DNA of 7,457 nt from assembly GCA_036505735.1 (NCBI GenBank), contig DASXSZ010000174.1, forward strand, positions 1 through 7,457, written 5' to 3'. The notes beneath the pieces are model-generated. The model was not told the DNA's origin. It saw nothing but the letters and a program-made list of their open reading frames with translations, and searched no databases. The DNA comes from DASUPK01 sp036505735. GTDB taxonomy: Bacteria; Actinomycetota; Thermoleophilia; Solirubrobacterales; 70-9. Both the position numbers and the translations under genes were made by a program. This document shows positions 1-6,342 of this stretch, in pieces; position 1 is the first letter of the stretch; each line of letters opens with the position of its first letter.

Positions 1-34
1 TCCCCCGGCGGGCGGATTCACGCGATTCGGTCCC

Positions 35-55
35 CGCTGAGCCGGACGCTCGGCG
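35..55 (-). terminator. Possible hairpin downstream of sucD
   Basis: An 8-bp stem (arms 35-42 and 48-55, one T-G wobble, 5-nt loop) begins 10 nt after the sucD stop. It could end the sucCD transcript. No T-run follows it on the minus strand, so it is not a classic intrinsic terminator, and in DNA this GC-rich it could be chance. Nothing else is recognisable in bases 1-65. Confidence 0.25.
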
Positions 56-65
56 AACTGCCCCT

Positions 66-944
66 CTAGGCCTTCGCGCCGATCGTCTCCGCGGCCAGCT
101 GGGCCGTCTCGGTCGGGCTCTTGCCGACGCGGATGCCCTGCACCTCGAGCGCCTGCCTCTTGGCCTCCGCAGTCCCGGATGAGCCGGAGATGATCGCCCC
201 GGCGTGGCCCATCTGCTTGCCGGGCGGCGCGGTGAATCCGGCGATGTAGGCGACCACCGGCTTCGAGACGTTCTCGGCGATGAACTCGGCGGCCCGCTCC
301 TCGGCGTCGCCCCCGATCTCGCCGACCATCACGATCAGCTCGGTCTCGTCGTCCTCCTCGAACAGCGTGAGCACGTCGATGAAGTCGGAGCCGACGATCG
401 GATCGCCGCCGATCCCGACGATGGTCGAGTTGCCGAGGCCGGCCTGCTTGAGCTCGTTGCCGATCTGGTAGGTCAGCGTCCCTGACTTGGAGACGACGCC
501 GATCGATCCCTGCTCGAAGAACTGAGCCGGGATGATCCCCACGTTCGCCTTGCCTGGGCTGAGCACCCCGGGGCAGTTGGGCCCGAACAGCCGGACGCCC
601 GCGTCGCGCGCCTTCCAGTAGGTGGCGAGCATGTCGTGCACCGGGATGTGCTCGGTGATCGCGATCACCGTCCCGATGCCCGCGTCGATCGCCTCGTTGA
701 TCGACGCCGCGGCGAACCGCGCCGGGACGAAGATCATCGAGGTGTTGGCCCCGCGCTCGTCGACGGCCTCCTTGATGGTGTCGAACACCGGGATGCCCTC
801 GACGTCCTGCCCGCCCTTCTTCGGCGTCACCCCGGCGACCACGTCGGTGCCGTAGTCGCGGTTGCGGAGCCCGTGGAACGAGCCCTCGCGGCCCGTCAGC
901 CCGGAGATGACCAGCTTCGTCTCGTCGCCGACGATGATCGACAT
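66..944 (-). CDS. sucD: Succinyl-CoA synthetase (succinate-CoA ligase) alpha subunit
   Basis: SucD is the 292-residue alpha subunit of the cytoplasmic TCA-cycle enzyme that interconverts succinyl-CoA and succinate with formation of ATP or GTP. The N-terminal CoA-binding Rossmann fold carries SGLTGREGSFH (about 14-24). The ligase half contains GPNCPG (121-126), SKSGTLTYQ (152-160) and GEIGG (208-212). It also has the GHAGAII motif, whose His247 matches the phosphohistidine of E. coli SucD (His246). Length matches the family (about 289-295). The ATG at 944-942 is favoured by the conserved N-terminus and a strong Shine-Dalgarno 7 nt upstream. The reading frame stays open far upstream inside sucC, but that stretch is out of frame with SucC and is a high-GC artefact. 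The start shares one base with the sucC stop (TGATG), so the two are co-transcribed and probably translationally coupled. Confidence 0.97.
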   Translation of the reverse strand: MSIIVGDETKLVISGLTGREGSFHGLRNRDYGTDVVAGVTPKKGGQDVEGIPVFDTIKEAVDERGANTSMIFVPARFAAASINEAIDAGIGTVIAITEHIPVHDMLATYWKARDAGVRLFGPNCPGVLSPGKANVGIIPAQFFEQGSIGVVSKSGTLTYQIGNELKQAGLGNSTIVGIGGDPIVGSDFIDVLTLFEEDDETELIVMVGEIGGDAEERAAEFIAENVSKPVVAYIAGFTAPPGKQMGHAGAIISGSSGTAEAKRQALEVQGIRVGKSPTETAQLAAETIGAKA

Positions 945-2116
945 CAGCCGGCTCCTCCGGACCTGGCGAGCTCGACGACCTTCTCCGCCGCTCCGAGCAT
1001 CGTCTTCTCCACGTGAAGGTTGGGCAGATCGGCATCCGCCAGGAGCCCGAGGCCCTCCTCGGAGTTGGTGCCGTCGAGGCGGACGACGAGCGGCACGCCG
1101 ATCTCGATCTGCTGGGACGCCTCGATGATGCCCTTGGCGATCTCGTCGCAGCGCGTGATCCCGCCGAAGATGTTGAAGAGGATCGCGACGACCTTGGGGT
1201 CCGAGGTGATCACCTCGAGCGCGTCGATGATCGCCTCCGCCTTGGAGCCGCCGCCGGCGTCCAGGAAGTTCGCGGGGCTGCCGCCCGCCTGGGCGACGAC
1301 GTCGAGGGTGGACATGCAGAGCCCGGCGCCGTTGCCGAGGATGCCGATGTCGCCGTCGAGCTTCACGTAGGTGAGCCCCTTCTCCTTGGCCATGCGCTCC
1401 TGTGGATCCTCGATGAAGCTCTCCTCGAGGCCGGCAAGCTCCTCGTGCCGGAAGAGGGCCGAGTTGTCGATCGTCACCTTGGAGTCGAGAGCCATCACGT
1501 CGCGGTCCTTCGTGACAACCATCGGGTTGACCTCGATCAGGGTTGCGTCGCTCTCGTTGAAGGCTTGGTAGAGCTTGGTGAGCAGGGCCGCGGTCTTCTC
1601 GCGCGCGTCCTCCGCGACGCCCGCGTCTGAGGCCAGTGCCTCGGCCTGAGCATCGCCAAATCCCTCGTTCGGCTCGATGTGCCGCCTGACCAACGCCTCC
1701 GGATCCTTCTCCGCAATCTCCTCGACGTTCATGCCGCCCGTGGTCGAGAGCATGGCGAGCAGCTTCTTCGCGGAGCGGTCGAGGATGATCGACGAGTAGT
1801 ACTCGGCGTCGATCTCGGAAGCCCGCTCGACCCACACCTGGTGGACCGTGAACGGGCCCTCGCCCCGGGGGCCGCGGATATCCATCCCGAGGATCGCGCT
1901 CGCGTGCTCCTCAGCCTGGGCGCGGTCCTCTGCGACCTTGATGCCGCCGGCCTTGCCGCGCCCGCCGATCTGCACCTGGGCCTTGATCACGCACGGGTAG
2001 CCGATCTCGCCGGCGGCCTCAACGGCGGCCTCAACGGTGTCCGCGACGCGTCCTTCGGGAACGGGAACCCCGTGGCGGGCGAAGAGCTGCTTTCCCTGAT
2101 ACTCGAGCAGATCCAA
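944..2116 (-). CDS. sucC: Succinyl-CoA synthetase (succinate-CoA ligase) beta subunit
   Basis: SucC is the nucleotide- and succinate-binding subunit that pairs with SucD. From the TTG at 2116-2114 it is 390 residues, close to E. coli SucC (388), and begins MDLLEYQGKQLFARHGVPVP, the canonical family start. The ATP-grasp region includes GGRGKAGG (51-58) and later EVNPMVV. The C-terminal ligase-CoA half has GNGAGLCMSTLD and FNIFGGITRCDEIAKGI. An in-frame ATG at 2185 would add 23 residues (from MHFFGAAAH) with no family counterpart. That extension would also run through the -35 and -10 boxes, so TTG is preferred. There is no Shine-Dalgarno before TTG, and the -10 box ends only 12 nt upstream, so the mRNA may have almost no leader. 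The TGA stop overlaps the sucD ATG by one base. Confidence 0.95.
   Translation of the reverse strand: MDLLEYQGKQLFARHGVPVPEGRVADTVEAAVEAAGEIGYPCVIKAQVQIGGRGKAGGIKVAEDRAQAEEHASAILGMDIRGPRGEGPFTVHQVWVERASEIDAEYYSSIILDRSAKKLLAMLSTTGGMNVEEIAEKDPEALVRRHIEPNEGFGDAQAEALASDAGVAEDAREKTAALLTKLYQAFNESDATLIEVNPMVVTKDRDVMALDSKVTIDNSALFRHEELAGLEESFIEDPQERMAKEKGLTYVKLDGDIGILGNGAGLCMSTLDVVAQAGGSPANFLDAGGGSKAEAIIDALEVITSDPKVVAILFNIFGGITRCDEIAKGIIEASQQIEIGVPLVVRLDGTNSEEGLGLLADADLPNLHVEKTMLGAAEKVVELARSGGAG
952..958 (-). promoter_or_regulatory. Shine-Dalgarno site of sucD
   Basis: The minus strand reads GGAGGAG here, inside the last codons of sucC, with 7 nt before the sucD ATG. It fixes the sucD start and contrasts with sucC, which has no such site. 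The internal gene therefore uses ribosome-binding-site initiation while the first gene of the operon apparently does not. Confidence 0.8.
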
Positions 2117-2128
2117 AGGCCGCGCCAG

Positions 2129-2158
2129 GTTATACGAGGCCCGGTTTGGGCCGCTCAA
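2129..2158 (-). promoter_or_regulatory. Predicted sucCD promoter
   Basis: On the minus strand there is a -35 box TTGAGC (2158-2153), an 18-bp spacer and a -10 box TATAAC (2134-2129), matching the housekeeping consensus at 4 of 6 and 5 of 6 positions. Transcription would start about 7 nt after the -10, near 2122, leaving a leader of roughly 5 nt before the TTG at 2116. Both boxes lie in the gap shared with the divergent HAD gene. Confidence 0.6.
2138..2152. repeat. Inverted repeat in the sucC promoter spacer
   Basis: A perfect 5+5 inverted repeat, GGCCC-GGTTT-GGGCC, lies wholly within the 18-bp spacer between the sucC -35 and -10 boxes. A protein bound here would block RNA polymerase, so it is a candidate operator. 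It sits upstream of the predicted transcript start, so it would act as DNA rather than as an RNA hairpin. Short GC palindromes are frequent in such DNA. Confidence 0.35.
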
Positions 2159-2181
2159 GTGGGCGGCGGCGCCGAAAAAAT

Positions 2182-2196
2182 GCAAATTGCCATAAT
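2182..2196 (+). promoter_or_regulatory. Predicted -10 region of the HAD gene with adjacent palindrome
   Basis: CATAAT (2191-2196), a 5-of-6 match to the -10 consensus, ends exactly 12 nt before the ATG at 2209. Directly upstream is the palindrome GCAA-A-TTGC (2182-2190). No convincing -35 box is visible 16-18 bp upstream, and there is no Shine-Dalgarno before the ATG. The transcript would therefore start within a few nucleotides of the start codon. Confidence 0.45.
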
Positions 2197-2208
2197 CCCG
2201 CGGCTCTC

Positions 2209-2892
2209 ATGGCCCTTCCGAAGCTGAAAGACATCGAGTGGGTGACCACGGACTGCTACGGCACCCTGATCGACTGGGAGAAGGGCATCGGCGACGCCTT
2301 CAAGAGGGAGGCCGATCGCGACGGCCTGACGATCGACGAGAGGGCCTTCCTGGACCGCTTCTTCGAGATTCAGGCCCACATCATGTCCGGCTCCTATGAG
2401 CTCTACGCCGAGGTGCTGCGCAGGGCTGCCGTGCAGGTGGCCGAGGAGATCGACTGGACGATCGAGCCCTCGCGCGCCCAGTTCCTGCCCGACAGCGTGG
2501 GGTCATGGCCCCCTTTTCGCGAGGCGAACGCCGCGATGGACCGCCTCAAGGAGCGCTACCAGATCGGAATCATCTCCAACATCGACGACAAGCTGCTGGG
2601 CATCTCGCGCCGTCACCTGCGCACTGAGCTGGACCTGGTCGTCACCGCCCAGCAGGTGCGCAGCTACAAGCCGGATCCCACCCACCTGCGCGAGTGCGCG
2701 CGCCGCATCGGCGGCAAGAAGGGCTGGGTTCACATCGCCTCGGGATACGACGCTGACATCGGCCCGGCTGTGAAGCTCAACGTGCCGGTGATCTGGGTGA
2801 ACCGGCACGGCGAGAAGCTCGAGGGGCGCAAGGCCCCCGACGCCACGGTCAAGAACATCCGCGAGGCCGCGGCGAAGCTCGGCGCGAAGTAG
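2209..2892 (+). CDS. HAD-superfamily hydrolase, 2-haloacid dehalogenase-like
   Basis: This is a 227-residue cytoplasmic hydrolase of the haloacid dehalogenase superfamily. Motif I is DCYGTL with nucleophile Asp15 and Thr19; Tyr17 stands where phosphatases usually have a second Asp, as in type II 2-haloacid dehalogenases. Motif II is ISN (Ser123, Asn124), motif III is YKPDP (Lys154), and motif IV lies around YDAD (Asp181, Asp183). A helical cap occupies about residues 25-100, with Arg50 near the position of the halide-binding Arg of L-DEX. By eye, two other L-DEX active-site residues, a Tyr after motif III and an Asn before motif IV, look replaced (Leu160 and Tyr180), so dehalogenase activity on haloacids is uncertain. 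The ATG at 2209 follows a -10-like box; frame-open codons upstream run into the sucC promoter and are rejected. It is a single-gene unit, divergent from sucC and convergent with the carboxylase gene. Confidence 0.85.
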   Translation: MALPKLKDIEWVTTDCYGTLIDWEKGIGDAFKREADRDGLTIDERAFLDRFFEIQAHIMSGSYELYAEVLRRAAVQVAEEIDWTIEPSRAQFLPDSVGSWPPFREANAAMDRLKERYQIGIISNIDDKLLGISRRHLRTELDLVVTAQQVRSYKPDPTHLRECARRIGGKKGWVHIASGYDADIGPAVKLNVPVIWVNRHGEKLEGRKAPDATVKNIREAAAKLGAK

Positions 2893-2902
2893 CGAGATGC
2901 GA

Positions 2903-2923
2903 GGGCGCGCGACAGCGCGACCC
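2903..2923. terminator. Hairpin between convergent genes
   Basis: GGGCGCGC (2903-2910) pairs with 2915-2923 across the loop GACA, giving 8 bp with one bulged A. It lies in the 33-bp gap between the converging HAD and carboxylase genes, so it may terminate transcripts from both sides. There is no T-tract on either side, so it is a weak call in GC-rich DNA. Confidence 0.35.
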
Positions 2924-2925
2924 GT

Positions 2926-4698
2926 TCAACTCTGGATCCTCGCGAGCAGGTCGCCGTTGGTGACGGCGGCTCCGTCCGTGATCGGCAGCTCGGCGACCTT
3001 GCCGGAGCGGTGGGCCGTGATCTCGTTCTCCATCTTCATCGCCTCGATCACGCAGATCAGATCACCCTCGGAGACCTCGTCCCCCTTCTCGACCGCGACC
3101 CGCAGCACGGTCCCCTGCAGCGGTGAGGTCAGGTCCTCGGTGGCGGCCGAGGCGCCCCCGCCGCCCGCGGCGCGCTCGCGCCTCGGGGGCTTGCGGAGGC
3201 CGGCGCTGGGGTTTGTCGCAGCCGGAGGGGCCTCGCCGATCACCTTGACGTCGAAGAGCTTCCCGCCGACCTCGACCTGATAGCTGCGCTCGGCCTTGCC
3301 GTCGACCGCGGCCTCGTCCGCGCTTGCCGGGCTGGGGGCGGCCTCCGGCTCGAGCGACTTGAGCCACTTGCGGTTCTCCGTCAGGTCGCGGCACGTCTCG
3401 CCCTTGGCCCACTGCTTGGTGGCCAGGATCGCCCGGTGGAAGGGGACGAGCGTCGTGATGCCCCCGATCTCGTATTCCTCGAGCGCCCGCAGCATCCGGG
3501 CGGTCGCCTTCTCGCGATCGAGGTCCCAGACGATCAGCTTGGCGAACATCGGGTCGTACATCGGCGTGACCTCGTAACCGGCCTCCACCCCCGAGTCGAC
3601 CCGCACGCCCGGTCCCGCGGGCTCGCGGTAGGTGGTGATCCGCCCGGGTGCGGGGGCGAAGTTCTTGTGCGCGGCCTCGGCGTTGATCCGGCACTCGATC
3701 GCGTGTCCCCGCAGCTCGACGTCGTCCTGGGAGATCGAGAGCTGCTCGCCCGCCGCGATCCGGATCTGCTCCCGCACGATGTCGAACCCGGTGACCATCT
3801 CGGTCACGCAGTGCTCCACCTGGACGCGGGTGTTCATCTCGAGGAAGAAGTAGTCCTCGCCGACCTGCAGGCCCTCGACGGTCCCCGCCGAGCGGTAGCC
3901 GACCGCCGCCGCGGCCTCCGTGGCGATCCTGCCGATCCGTTCCCGCATCTCGTCGTCGACCTGGGGGCCGGGCGACTCCTCGATCAGCTTCTGATGGCGG
4001 CGCTGGATCGAGCAATCGCGCTCGCCGAGGTGGATGACGTTTCCCTTCGCATCGGCCAGCACCTGGACCTCGACGTGCCGCGGGTCCTCGAGGTAGCGCT
4101 CGAGGTAGACGGTCGGGTCGCTGAAGAACTTCTCGCCCTCGCGCGAGGCGCCCTCGAAGGCTTCCTCGAGCTCGTCCTCGCTCTGGGCCACGCGGAAGCC
4201 CTTGCCGCCGCCACCGCCGGCCGCCTTGCAGGCGATCGGGTAGCCGATCTCCTTGGCCTGCTTCTTGGCCGCCGCGACGTCCTTGACGGGCTCGGTGGCG
4301 CCGGGCACGATCGGCACCCCCGCCTTCTGCATGATCTGGCGCGCCTCGGTCTTCGAGCCCATCGCCTCGATCGCCTTCGCGGGCGGGCCGATGAAGGTGA
4401 TCTTTGCCTTCTCGCAGGCGGCGGCGAAGGGCGCGTTCTCAGCCAGGAAGCCATAGCCGGGGTGGATCGCCTCGGCGTCCGCCGTGGAGGCGACCTCGAG
4501 GATCTTCTCGACGTTCAGATAGCTCTCGGCGGGCGTGGCCGGGCCGAGCAGATAGGCCTCATCGGCCTCGCGCACGTGTGGCGCGTCGCGCTCGATCTCG
4601 GAGTAGACGGCGACCGATCCGATCCCCATCTCCTTCAGCGTGCGGGCCACCCGGATCGAGATCTCGCCGCGATTCGCGATCAGGACTTTCTCGAACAC
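2926..4698 (-). CDS. Acyl-CoA carboxylase alpha chain: biotin carboxylase plus biotin carrier domain
   Basis: The 590-residue protein carboxylates its own biotin with bicarbonate and ATP for a separate carboxyltransferase beta subunit, which is not in the window. The acceptor is probably acetyl- or propionyl-CoA, as for actinobacterial AccA proteins. Residues 1-450 are biotin carboxylase, starting FEKVLIANRGEISIRVA, with GGGGGKG (161-167), Lys116, Lys158, His235, Lys237, Glu275 and Arg337. EMNTRVQVEH (287-296) includes Glu287, Asn289, Arg291 and Glu295. These sit one position off the E. coli AccC catalytic set, so the active site looks complete. An Ala/Pro/Gly-rich linker (about 450-520) leads to the biotinyl domain, where EAMKM carries the biotinylated Lys555. 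The start is GTG at 4698, matching the family N-terminus. No Shine-Dalgarno is visible. It lies 59 nt after the permease gene and may share its transcript. Exact acyl-CoA specificity cannot be read from this subunit. Confidence 0.95.
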   Translation of the reverse strand: MFEKVLIANRGEISIRVARTLKEMGIGSVAVYSEIERDAPHVREADEAYLLGPATPAESYLNVEKILEVASTADAEAIHPGYGFLAENAPFAAACEKAKITFIGPPAKAIEAMGSKTEARQIMQKAGVPIVPGATEPVKDVAAAKKQAKEIGYPIACKAAGGGGGKGFRVAQSEDELEEAFEGASREGEKFFSDPTVYLERYLEDPRHVEVQVLADAKGNVIHLGERDCSIQRRHQKLIEESPGPQVDDEMRERIGRIATEAAAAVGYRSAGTVEGLQVGEDYFFLEMNTRVQVEHCVTEMVTGFDIVREQIRIAAGEQLSISQDDVELRGHAIECRINAEAAHKNFAPAPGRITTYREPAGPGVRVDSGVEAGYEVTPMYDPMFAKLIVWDLDREKATARMLRALEEYEIGGITTLVPFHRAILATKQWAKGETCRDLTENRKWLKSLEPEAAPSPASADEAAVDGKAERSYQVEVGGKLFDVKVIGEAPPAATNPSAGLRKPPRRERAAGGGGASAATEDLTSPLQGTVLRVAVEKGDEVSEGDLICVIEAMKMENEITAHRSGKVAELPITDGAAVTNGDLLARIQS

Positions 4699-4757
4699 GG
4701 CGGGGGAGTATTGCGGCTGAGCGCCCGCCAGGCCGCTCTCGTTTGGAGCGAAGGCCG

Positions 4758-5720
4758 CTAGTCCTCGACGCCCGCCAGTACCGGCTCGCGCCTGCGCTCC
4801 GCCTCGAGCTCCCGCTCGGCCTCGAGCTCGCGCTGCTCCTCCGGATCGTGCTCGACCTCCTTGCGCAGGGCCATCTGCACCACGAAGAGTGCGGCGACCG
4901 CCACCGCCGCGGCGAGCACGACCCACGGGACCAGGTCCGTGTCGGCCTTGTTCATGATCGTCAGACCCGCGCCGATCAGGATCACGCCCAGCGCACCCCT
5001 GAGGATCCCCTGCGGCCACTTCACCGACAGGTTGCTGCCGATGATCACCCCCGGCACCGAGCCGACCAGGATGTTGCCCATCAGCCCGTAGTCCACGTTG
5101 CCGCCGATCGCATGTGCGATGCCGGCGGCCCAGAGGAGGATCGCCGCGTGGACGACGTCCGTGCCGACCACCTTCTGCGGCCTGAGCCGGTACACGGTGA
5201 GCAGCATCATCCCGATCAGCGTCCCGCTTCCGGCCGAGCTGAGCCCGATCACGAAGCCAGTGGTGGCGCCGATCCCGACGGCGGCAACCTTGTGCCGCGT
5301 GTGCATCTCGAAGTCATCGCGCTCCTGGATCTTCTTCGCCAGGAAGAGCCCGCGGAGCAGGGTGGCGGCGCCCACCACGAGCAGGCAGGCGGCCAGGATC
5401 GCGAACACCGTCTCGTCGAGCTGATCCCCCAGCTTGCGCTTGAGCAGGTCGAGGATCCAGACGCCGAGGATCGCCATCGGCACGCTGCCGATCGCCATCC
5501 AGTAGACGAGCGGCATGTTGACCGTCCGGAGCTTCAGGTGTCGCCAGCTGCCGGCCGTCTTGGTGAGGGCGGCGTAGGCGATGTCGGTGCCGATGGCGGT
5601 GGTGGGCTTGACGCCGAAGAGGAGGACGAGCAGCGGCGTCATCAGGGAGCCGCCGCCCATGCCGGTCATTCCGACCAGGAAGCCGACGCCGAAGCCGAAG
5701 AAGACGATCTTGGGGTCCAT
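4758..5720 (-). CDS. TauE/SafE (TSUP) family sulfite/sulfonate-type membrane permease
   Basis: This is a 320-residue integral membrane protein of the TSUP family, whose characterised members move sulfite, sulfoacetate, taurine-derived anions or sulfate. The two-fold internal repeat of the family is visible. The first half has GMGGGSLMTP (20-29) and GTDIAYA (44-50); the second has GLSSAGSGTLIG (159-170) and VGTDVVHA (185-192), with GSVPGVIIGS (220-229) in a late helix. About eight or nine hydrophobic segments fall between residues 5 and 285, with a charged loop near 127-143. The tail (287-311) is highly charged, with a tandem ELEAER repeat, and is probably a cytoplasmic helix. The ATG at 5720 opens on the first membrane segment; no Shine-Dalgarno precedes it. 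The nearby Rrf2 regulator and APS kinase point to a sulfur substrate, but substrate and direction are not shown. Confidence 0.9.
   Translation of the reverse strand: MDPKIVFFGFGVGFLVGMTGMGGGSLMTPLLVLLFGVKPTTAIGTDIAYAALTKTAGSWRHLKLRTVNMPLVYWMAIGSVPMAILGVWILDLLKRKLGDQLDETVFAILAACLLVVGAATLLRGLFLAKKIQERDDFEMHTRHKVAAVGIGATTGFVIGLSSAGSGTLIGMMLLTVYRLRPQKVVGTDVVHAAILLWAAGIAHAIGGNVDYGLMGNILVGSVPGVIIGSNLSVKWPQGILRGALGVILIGAGLTIMNKADTDLVPWVVLAAAVAVAALFVVQMALRKEVEHDPEEQRELEAERELEAERRREPVLAGVED
4794..4829 (-). repeat. 18-bp tandem duplication encoding ELEAER twice
   Basis: Two adjacent 18-bp units (4794-4811 and 4812-4829) are identical at 16 of 18 bases and encode ELEAER-ELEAER near the C-terminus of the TSUP permease. 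It looks like a small in-frame duplication in a charged helical tail outside the membrane domain. Confidence 0.75.
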
Positions 5721-5777
5721 GGGGCTGGGGTTTGGGGCGCGGCCGCTCGGACGAAGGCCGCTTTTCCACCTTGTTCC

Positions 5778-5804
5778 CTTTTATGACCGAAAGGGTCGTA
5801 AAAG
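5778..5804. promoter_or_regulatory. 27-bp dyad upstream of the TSUP permease, candidate operator
   Basis: CTTTTATGACC (5778-5788) and GGTCGTAAAAG (5794-5804) form an 11-bp inverted repeat with one T-G mismatch and a 5-nt centre. It is A/T-rich in an otherwise very GC-rich window and lies 58 bp upstream of the permease start. Size and layout resemble operators of dimeric Rrf2-type regulators such as CymR and IscR (about 25-27 bp). Its arms could also form an RNA hairpin after rrf2, but no T-tract follows on the minus strand. The regulator identity is inferred only from proximity. Confidence 0.45.
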
Positions 5805-5839
5805 CGAGCCCGCAAGATAGCGGAGACGCGCTTTTCCCC

Positions 5840-5860
5840 CTAATTGGTCGGTTTAGTTAG
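5840..5860. repeat. Imperfect inverted repeat downstream of rrf2
   Basis: The segment begins CTAATT and ends AGTTAG, an imperfect dyad (CTAA...TTAG with further partial matches) in an A/T-rich pocket 12 bp beyond the rrf2 stop. It shares the 152-bp rrf2-permease gap with the stronger dyad at 5778-5804. The gap also holds GCTTTTCC twice, at 5760-5767 and 5830-5837. I see no confident -35/-10 pair for the permease. This may be promoter or second operator DNA, or chance. Confidence 0.25.
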
Positions 5861-5872
5861 TGACGATCGGCG

Positions 5873-6328
5873 CTAGCGGGTGACCCAGGCGCCCTCGTCC
5901 CGGGTCAGCTCGAGGACGTCGTCGGGGATCTTGCCGTCGCGAAGATCGGCGATCGTGACGTGCTCGAGCACCCTGCGCAGCGAGGCGCGGACCGCGATCC
6001 AGACGTCGCTGAGCGGCTCGGCGTTGCCCGGGTACTTGGTCGCCTCCGGGGCCTGGTCCTGAATGTTCGCCAGCGGTCCCTCGACCGCCCGGATCACGCT
6101 CGCGAGCGTGATCTCCTCCGGCGGCTTCGCGAGCCAGTAGCCGCCGCGGGCGCCGCGGCGCGCGCGGACCAGCCGGGCGTGCTTGAGCTCCAGGAGGATG
6201 TGCTCCAGGAACTGGAGTGGGATGTCCTGCGCCTCGGCGAGCCTCTCGCCCTTCACGGGCTCGTCGCCGGCGGCCGCCATCTCGACGGCTGCGCGGACGG
6301 CGTAGTCGGCTTTCGCTGAGATCCTCAT
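5873..6328 (-). CDS. Rrf2-family transcriptional regulator, cysteine-free (CymR-like class)
   Basis: This is a 151-residue DNA-binding protein. It begins MRISAKADYAVRAAVEMA, the typical Rrf2 start, followed by a winged helix-turn-helix (about 24-70) with IPLQFLEHILLELKHARLV and the wing RGARGGYWLAKPPEEITL. A dimerisation helix follows (about 100-125). The protein contains no cysteine, so it cannot hold an Fe-S cluster in the way IscR, NsrR or RsrR do. It resembles the CymR type, which in Firmicutes senses cysteine status through CysK. Neighbours (TSUP permease downstream, PHP enzyme divergent by 14 bp, APS kinase beyond) suggest control of sulfur uptake or assimilation, which is inferred. AGGA stands only 1 nt before the ATG, too close for an ideal Shine-Dalgarno. 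A more general Rrf2 role cannot be excluded. Confidence 0.9.
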   Translation of the reverse strand: MRISAKADYAVRAAVEMAAAGDEPVKGERLAEAQDIPLQFLEHILLELKHARLVRARRGARGGYWLAKPPEEITLASVIRAVEGPLANIQDQAPEATKYPGNAEPLSDVWIAVRASLRRVLEHVTIADLRDGKIPDDVLELTRDEGAWVTR

Positions 6329-6333
6329 ATCCT
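6328..6333 (+). promoter_or_regulatory. Possible -10 box for the PHP gene
   Basis: TATCCT (a TAnnnT hexamer) ends 9 nt before the first PHP ATG and overlaps the first base of the rrf2 start codon on the other strand. No -35 match is seen 17 bp upstream. If real, the PHP transcript would start at or within a few nucleotides of its ATG. Confidence 0.25.
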
Positions 6334-6342
6334 GCGCCGCCG

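Noticed and set aside
1013..1630. 205-codon open frame antisense to sucC
   Set aside because: Its composition mirrors the third-position GC bias of sucC and it shows no recognisable domain.
945..1835. Long open frame joined upstream of sucD in the same frame
   Set aside because: It overlaps sucC in a different frame, is Arg/Gly-rich low-complexity sequence, and SucD homology begins precisely at the ATG at 944.
4699..4757. Own promoter for the carboxylase gene
   Set aside because: AATACT 8 nt before the GTG is a weak -10 match with no -35 partner, so it is not listed as a feature.
3436..4761. 441-codon open frame antisense to the carboxylase gene
   Set aside because: It lies entirely opposite a well-supported conserved enzyme and is rich in Arg, Asp, Leu and Gly as expected of a high-GC antisense shadow.
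4699..5019. N-terminal extension of the carboxylase alpha chain
   Set aside because: The frame is open upstream but overlaps the permease gene in another frame; family homology starts at the GTG at 4698.
4404..5786. 460-codon open frame antisense to the permease
   Set aside because: It consists of repetitive His/Asp/Arg/Glu-rich sequence with no domain, opposite a clear TSUP membrane protein.
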